Below, in pieces: positions 60,913 to 64,000 of a stretch of DNA of 64,000 bases. The stretch comes from Leisingera coralii (GTDB lineage: Bacteria > Pseudomonadota > Alphaproteobacteria > Rhodobacterales > Rhodobacteraceae), in the NCBI RefSeq assembly GCF_049056525.1, contig NZ_JBHUPT010000002.1, forward strand, positions 62,001 to 126,000, in the 5' to 3' direction. The translations under genes and the position numbers were made by a program. Position 1 is the stretch's first letter. Every line of letters begins with the position of its first letter. The notes beneath the pieces were generated by a model. That model saw only the letters and a list, made by a program, of their open reading frames with translations. It did not search any database and was not told where the DNA came from.

Positions 60913-62943
60913 ATGACACGCGACCTTTCCCGCCTTTTCCGTCCCAAATCCATAGCTGTGATCGGCGGTGGCTCATGGTGCCGCCTGGTGATCGAGCAGT
61001 GCCAGAAGATGGGGTTTGAGGGCACCATCTGGCCCGTCCACCCCAAGGCCGGCGAGGTCGCGGGCCTGCCTGCCTTCAAGGACGTGGACAGCCTGCCCGA
61101 GGCACCGGATGCGGCCTTCATCGGGGTGAACCGCTTTGTCACCATCGAGGTGGTGCGGGTGCTGTCGGCGCGCGGTGCCGGCGGGGCGGTGTGTTTTGCC
61201 TCCGGTTTCCTTGAGGCTGCTGCAGAGGACGCTGAAGGCGCAGATCTGCAGGCGCAATTGCTGGAGGCAGCAGGCGATATGCCCTTCCTCGGCCCCAACT
61301 GCTATGGCTTCATTAACTATCTGGACGGCGCGCTGCTGTGGCCGGACCAGCATGGCGGAGCGCGGGCGGAAAAAGGCGTGGCGTTGGTCACCCAAAGCTC
61401 CAACATTGCGATCAACCTGACCATGCAGAAACGCGGCCTGCCGGTGGCATATGTGGTGACCGCGGGCAACCAGGCGCAGTCGGGCATTGCCGCGATTGGC
61501 GAGGCGCTGCTGGAGGACGACCGCGTCACCGCGCTGGGCCTGCATATCGAGGGCTTTGGCGATCTGCGCGCATTTGAGGCACTGGCAGCGCGGGCCCGCG
61601 AACTGGGCAAGCCGGTCATTGCGCTGAAGGTCGGCAAATCGGCCGAGGCCCAGGCCGCAACTGTTTCTCATACCGCCTCGCTTGCAGGCGGCGACGCGGG
61701 GGCCGGGGCTTTGCTCTCGCGCCTTGGCATTCCGCGTCTTGATGACCTGCCGTCCTTCCTGGAGACGCTGAAGCTGTTGCATGTGACGGGGCGTTTGCCC
61801 TCGAACCGCATCGCAAGCATCAGCTGCTCCGGAGGGGAGGCAAGCCTGGCTGCGGATACAGGCCACACGCGGGGGGTGGAGTTCCCGCCCTTGAATGCGC
61901 GCCAGAAGACGGATCTGCGGGAGGCGCTGGGTCCGATGGTGGCGCTGGCCAATCCGCTCGACTACCACACTTATATCTGGCGCGATGCCGAGGCGATGAC
62001 CCGGGCGTTTGCGGCGATGATGGACCCGCAGCTGGCGATGACCATGCTGATCGTCGATTTCCCGCGCGGTGACCGCTGCGATGCGTCGGACTGGGAATGC
62101 GCGATCCAGGCCGCGATCGGCTCGCACGAGCGGACCGGGGCCAACGTCGGTCTGGTGGCGACGTTGCCCGAATTGCTGCCGGAGGATGTGGCGGCCCGGC
62201 TGATGGAAGCGGGGGTGGTTCCATTTGCCGGCCTCAGCGAGGCCATCGCCGCCTGCGAGGCCGCCAGCCTGCCGCTGCCGGACCTGCCGGTACCGCTGTT
62301 GCTGCCGACACCAGCCGTGGACCCCGACCTGGTGCCGGAGGCCGAGGCTAAGTGGCAATTGGCAAGTTACGGTCTGCGCGTTCCGCGCTCCAAGCGGGCG
62401 GCCTCGGCCACCAATGCCCGCGCGGTGGCGGTGGATGTCGGCTTCCCGGTCGTGCTGAAGGGCGAGGGCGTAGCTCACAAGACCGAGGCAGGCGCCGTGG
62501 CTTTGAACCTGAACTCTGGACAGGAGGTGAGCGATGCCGCCTTCAACATGCCGGCCTCGCGTTTCCTGGTCGAGGAGATGGTCACCGGCGCGGTCGCAGA
62601 GCTGCTGATCGGCGTGGTCAAGGATCCGGCGCATGGCTTTGTCATGACCCTGGCGGCGGGCGGTACCCTGACCGAGCTGATGCAGGACAGCGCCTCCTTC
62701 CTGCTGCCGGCTTCGGATGCGGAAATCAAAACCGCACTGAAGTCCCTGCGCATGGCGAAGCTGCTGGATGGCTACCGCGGCGCCCCTGCTGCGGACCGCG
62801 AGGCGATCCTGCGCGCCATCCGCGCGGTGGAAGCCTATGTGATGGAAAACGCGCTGGGGCTGGAAGAGATCGAGATCAACCCGCTGCTCTGCACGCCTTC
62901 GGATGCGGTGGCGGCGGATGCGCTGATGCGCCGGAAATACTGA
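60913..62943 (+). CDS. NDP-forming acyl-CoA synthetase (acetate-CoA ligase family)
   Basis: A 676-residue fused enzyme that makes acyl-CoA with ATP or GTP through a phosphohistidine. The CoA-binding domain begins RLFRPKSIAVIGGGSW. The central succinyl-CoA-ligase-like domain contains VTQSSNIAINLTMQKRGL and the catalytic His in VSHTASLAGGDAGAGAL. The C-terminal ATP-grasp contains FPVVLKGEGVAHKTEAGAV and EIEINPLLCTPSDAV. The start MTRDLSRLF is chosen because the upstream open frame runs through a repeat. Activation of a betaine or short acid for the neighbouring CaiD is inferred. Confidence 0.88.
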   Translation: MTRDLSRLFRPKSIAVIGGGSWCRLVIEQCQKMGFEGTIWPVHPKAGEVAGLPAFKDVDSLPEAPDAAFIGVNRFVTIEVVRVLSARGAGGAVCFASGFLEAAAEDAEGADLQAQLLEAAGDMPFLGPNCYGFINYLDGALLWPDQHGGARAEKGVALVTQSSNIAINLTMQKRGLPVAYVVTAGNQAQSGIAAIGEALLEDDRVTALGLHIEGFGDLRAFEALAARARELGKPVIALKVGKSAEAQAATVSHTASLAGGDAGAGALLSRLGIPRLDDLPSFLETLKLLHVTGRLPSNRIASISCSGGEASLAADTGHTRGVEFPPLNARQKTDLREALGPMVALANPLDYHTYIWRDAEAMTRAFAAMMDPQLAMTMLIVDFPRGDRCDASDWECAIQAAIGSHERTGANVGLVATLPELLPEDVAARLMEAGVVPFAGLSEAIAACEAASLPLPDLPVPLLLPTPAVDPDLVPEAEAKWQLASYGLRVPRSKRAASATNARAVAVDVGFPVVLKGEGVAHKTEAGAVALNLNSGQEVSDAAFNMPASRFLVEEMVTGAVAELLIGVVKDPAHGFVMTLAAGGTLTELMQDSASFLLPASDAEIKTALKSLRMAKLLDGYRGAPAADREAILRAIRAVEAYVMENALGLEEIEINPLLCTPSDAVAADALMRRKY

Positions 62944-62993
62944 GGCTTCGGCCTGGACAAGGAACGGCATGACCCATGCCAGGAGGAGACAAC

Positions 62994-63791
62994 ATGAGTG
63001 AAAACCCAGAGAACAGCCCTGTGAAAACCCGCCGCGACGGCGCCATTCTGGAAGTGACGCTGGACCGGCCCAAGGCCAACGCCATCGACCTTCAGACCAG
63101 CCGGGTGATGGGAGAGGTCTTCCGTGACTTCCGCGATGATCCGGAACTGCGGGTGGCGATCCTGACCGGCGGCGGCGGGAAGTTCTTTTGCCCGGGCTGG
63201 GACCTGAAGGCGGCCGCTGACGGCGATGCGGTGGATGGCGACTATGGCGTGGGCGGCTTTGGCGGGCTGCAGGAGCTGCGTGATATGAACAAGCCGGTGA
63301 TCGCCGCCGTGAACGGCATCGCCTGCGGCGGTGGTCTGGAGCTGGCGCTGTCGGCGGACATGATCATCGCCGCCGATCACGCGACCTTTGCGCTGCCGGA
63401 GATCCGCTCCGGCACGGTGGCGGACGCGGCCAGCGTGAAGCTGCCCAAGCGCATCCCCTATCACATCGCCATGGAGCTGCTGCTGACCGGGCGCTGGTTC
63501 GATGCCGAAGAGGCCAACCGCTGGGGGCTGGTGAATGAGATCGTGGCGGCGGATCAGCTGATGGACCGCGCCTGGGAACTGGCTCGGCTGCTCGCGTCCG
63601 GCCCACCGCTGGTCTACGCGGCGATCAAGGAGATCGTGCGCGATGCCGAGGACAGCAAGTTCCAGGACGCGATGAACCGGATCACCCGCCGGCAGCTGCA
63701 GACGGTGGATGTTCTCTACGGCTCCGAGGACAACCTGGAAGGCGCCCGCGCCTTTGCCGAGAAACGCGATCCGGTCTGGAAGGGGCGCTGA
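62994..63791 (+). CDS. caiD: Carnitinyl-CoA dehydratase/crotonobetainyl-CoA hydratase
   Basis: A 265-residue crotonase very close to E. coli CaiD: RPKANAIDLQTS, GWDLKAAADGDA, NGIACGGGLELALSAD and the C-terminal AFAEKRDPVWKGR are shared almost word for word. The usual crotonase GxxPxxGG loop is replaced by GTVADAASVKLPK, which differs from CaiD as well. CaiD hydrates crotonobetainyl-CoA to L-carnitinyl-CoA. AGGAGGAGACAAC directly before the ATG is a strong ribosome site. It is the last gene of the cluster; nothing coding follows to the window end. Confidence 0.86.
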   Translation: MSENPENSPVKTRRDGAILEVTLDRPKANAIDLQTSRVMGEVFRDFRDDPELRVAILTGGGGKFFCPGWDLKAAADGDAVDGDYGVGGFGGLQELRDMNKPVIAAVNGIACGGGLELALSADMIIAADHATFALPEIRSGTVADAASVKLPKRIPYHIAMELLLTGRWFDAEEANRWGLVNEIVAADQLMDRAWELARLLASGPPLVYAAIKEIVRDAEDSKFQDAMNRITRRQLQTVDVLYGSEDNLEGARAFAEKRDPVWKGR

Positions 63792-63918
63792 CGCAGCGCG
63801 CCGTCAGGCGGGCTGCCGGGCCCAAGGCTGCGGGTGGCATCGAAGATGCCGCCCAAAGGCGCGGGAGCTCCCGCCTGCTCCGGAACATCTGAAGATGTGC
63901 CTGCACAGTTGGGCCGGG

Positions 63919-63955
63919 CGCCGCGCGTTGCGCGGCGTTTGGGCTCCGCCCGTTC
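63919..63955 (+). repeat. Hairpin and half-copy of the 60.8-kb repeat
   Basis: An eight-base-arm hairpin (63919-63926 and 63930-63937) is followed at 63938-63955 by 18 bases identical to the arm at 60804-60821. The region 63792-64000 shows no gene; it also holds the perfect palindrome GCGGGAGCTCCCGC at 63861-63874. Confidence 0.7.
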
Positions 63956-64000
63956 GAACCCCGAAGGATCCCCCGGATACTTCCCTGTCCGGTTCTTACT

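Noticed and set aside
63938..63965. GTTCGAACC resembling a tRNA T-loop near the window end
   Set aside because: No acceptor, D-arm or anticodon arm fits around it; the sequence belongs to the dispersed repeat.

Overview
The window is high-GC chromosomal DNA of an alphaproteobacterium, almost certainly Rhodobacteraceae (Roseobacter group, Leisingera/Phaeobacter/Ruegeria-like). The taxon is inferred from gene order and protein families: a divergent regB / senC-regA redox locus near ahcY, a hemD-Mic60-hemY operon, a DivL-like PAS protein upstream of tsaE-amgK-murU-addB-addA, a Tim44-like adaptor next to secB/fxsA, and a GlxA-type regulator beside carnitine-type genes. No phage, transposase, integrase or CRISPR array was seen. 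It reads as conserved core genome with a few decayed, repeated or unannotated pieces.

Layout. 1-6.1 kb: maf (cut by the window edge), aroE, coaE and dnaQ in an overlapping operon; fxsA-secB on the other strand; then Tim44-like, mltA and an Smr protein. 6.1-11 kb: a lipoprotein hydrolase, hslV-hslU with a sigma32-like promoter, a DUF1127 peptide, a tandem pair of Lin0512-family paralogs, and trxA. 11-21 kb: one long minus-strand run (divL-like, tsaE, amgK, murU, addB, addA) joining cell-cycle signalling, tRNA t6A synthesis, cell-wall sugar recycling and double-strand break repair. 21-26.6 kb: RegB/SenC/RegA redox control, an HD hydrolase, a small secreted protein and ahcY. 26.6-34.5 kb: a DUF899 protein, a candidate small RNA, the tsaD-gpsA-YciI-EVE-DUF1761 run, and hemD-mic60-hemY, with a (Glu-Thr)12 repeat in Mic60.

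34.5-44 kb: tRNA-Leu(CAG), a frameshifted globin, an NDUFA9-like protein, uppP, and gltD-GFA-gltB (glutamate synthase with a small zinc protein between its subunits). 44-49 kb: mtgA, a GST, queG and a HyuA-type protein, punctuated by a dispersed repeat that supplies the queG start codon. 49-56.3 kb: msrB-msrA, DUF4202, two exporters, HU, and the coupled AMP-to-hypoxanthine pair amn-ade. 56.4-64 kb: a VOC protein, a membrane protein, and a GlxA-type regulator divergent from acyl-CoA dehydrogenase, a SelW-like protein, an NDP-forming acyl-CoA synthetase and CaiD.

Many neighbouring genes overlap by ATGA or TGATG, so translational coupling is common. The most unusual items are the kinase-less DivL-like protein, the roughly 104-nt candidate small RNA at 27.5 kb, the Mic60 microsatellite, the broken globin, and the dispersed hairpin repeats. 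I did not find a clearly new multi-gene system.
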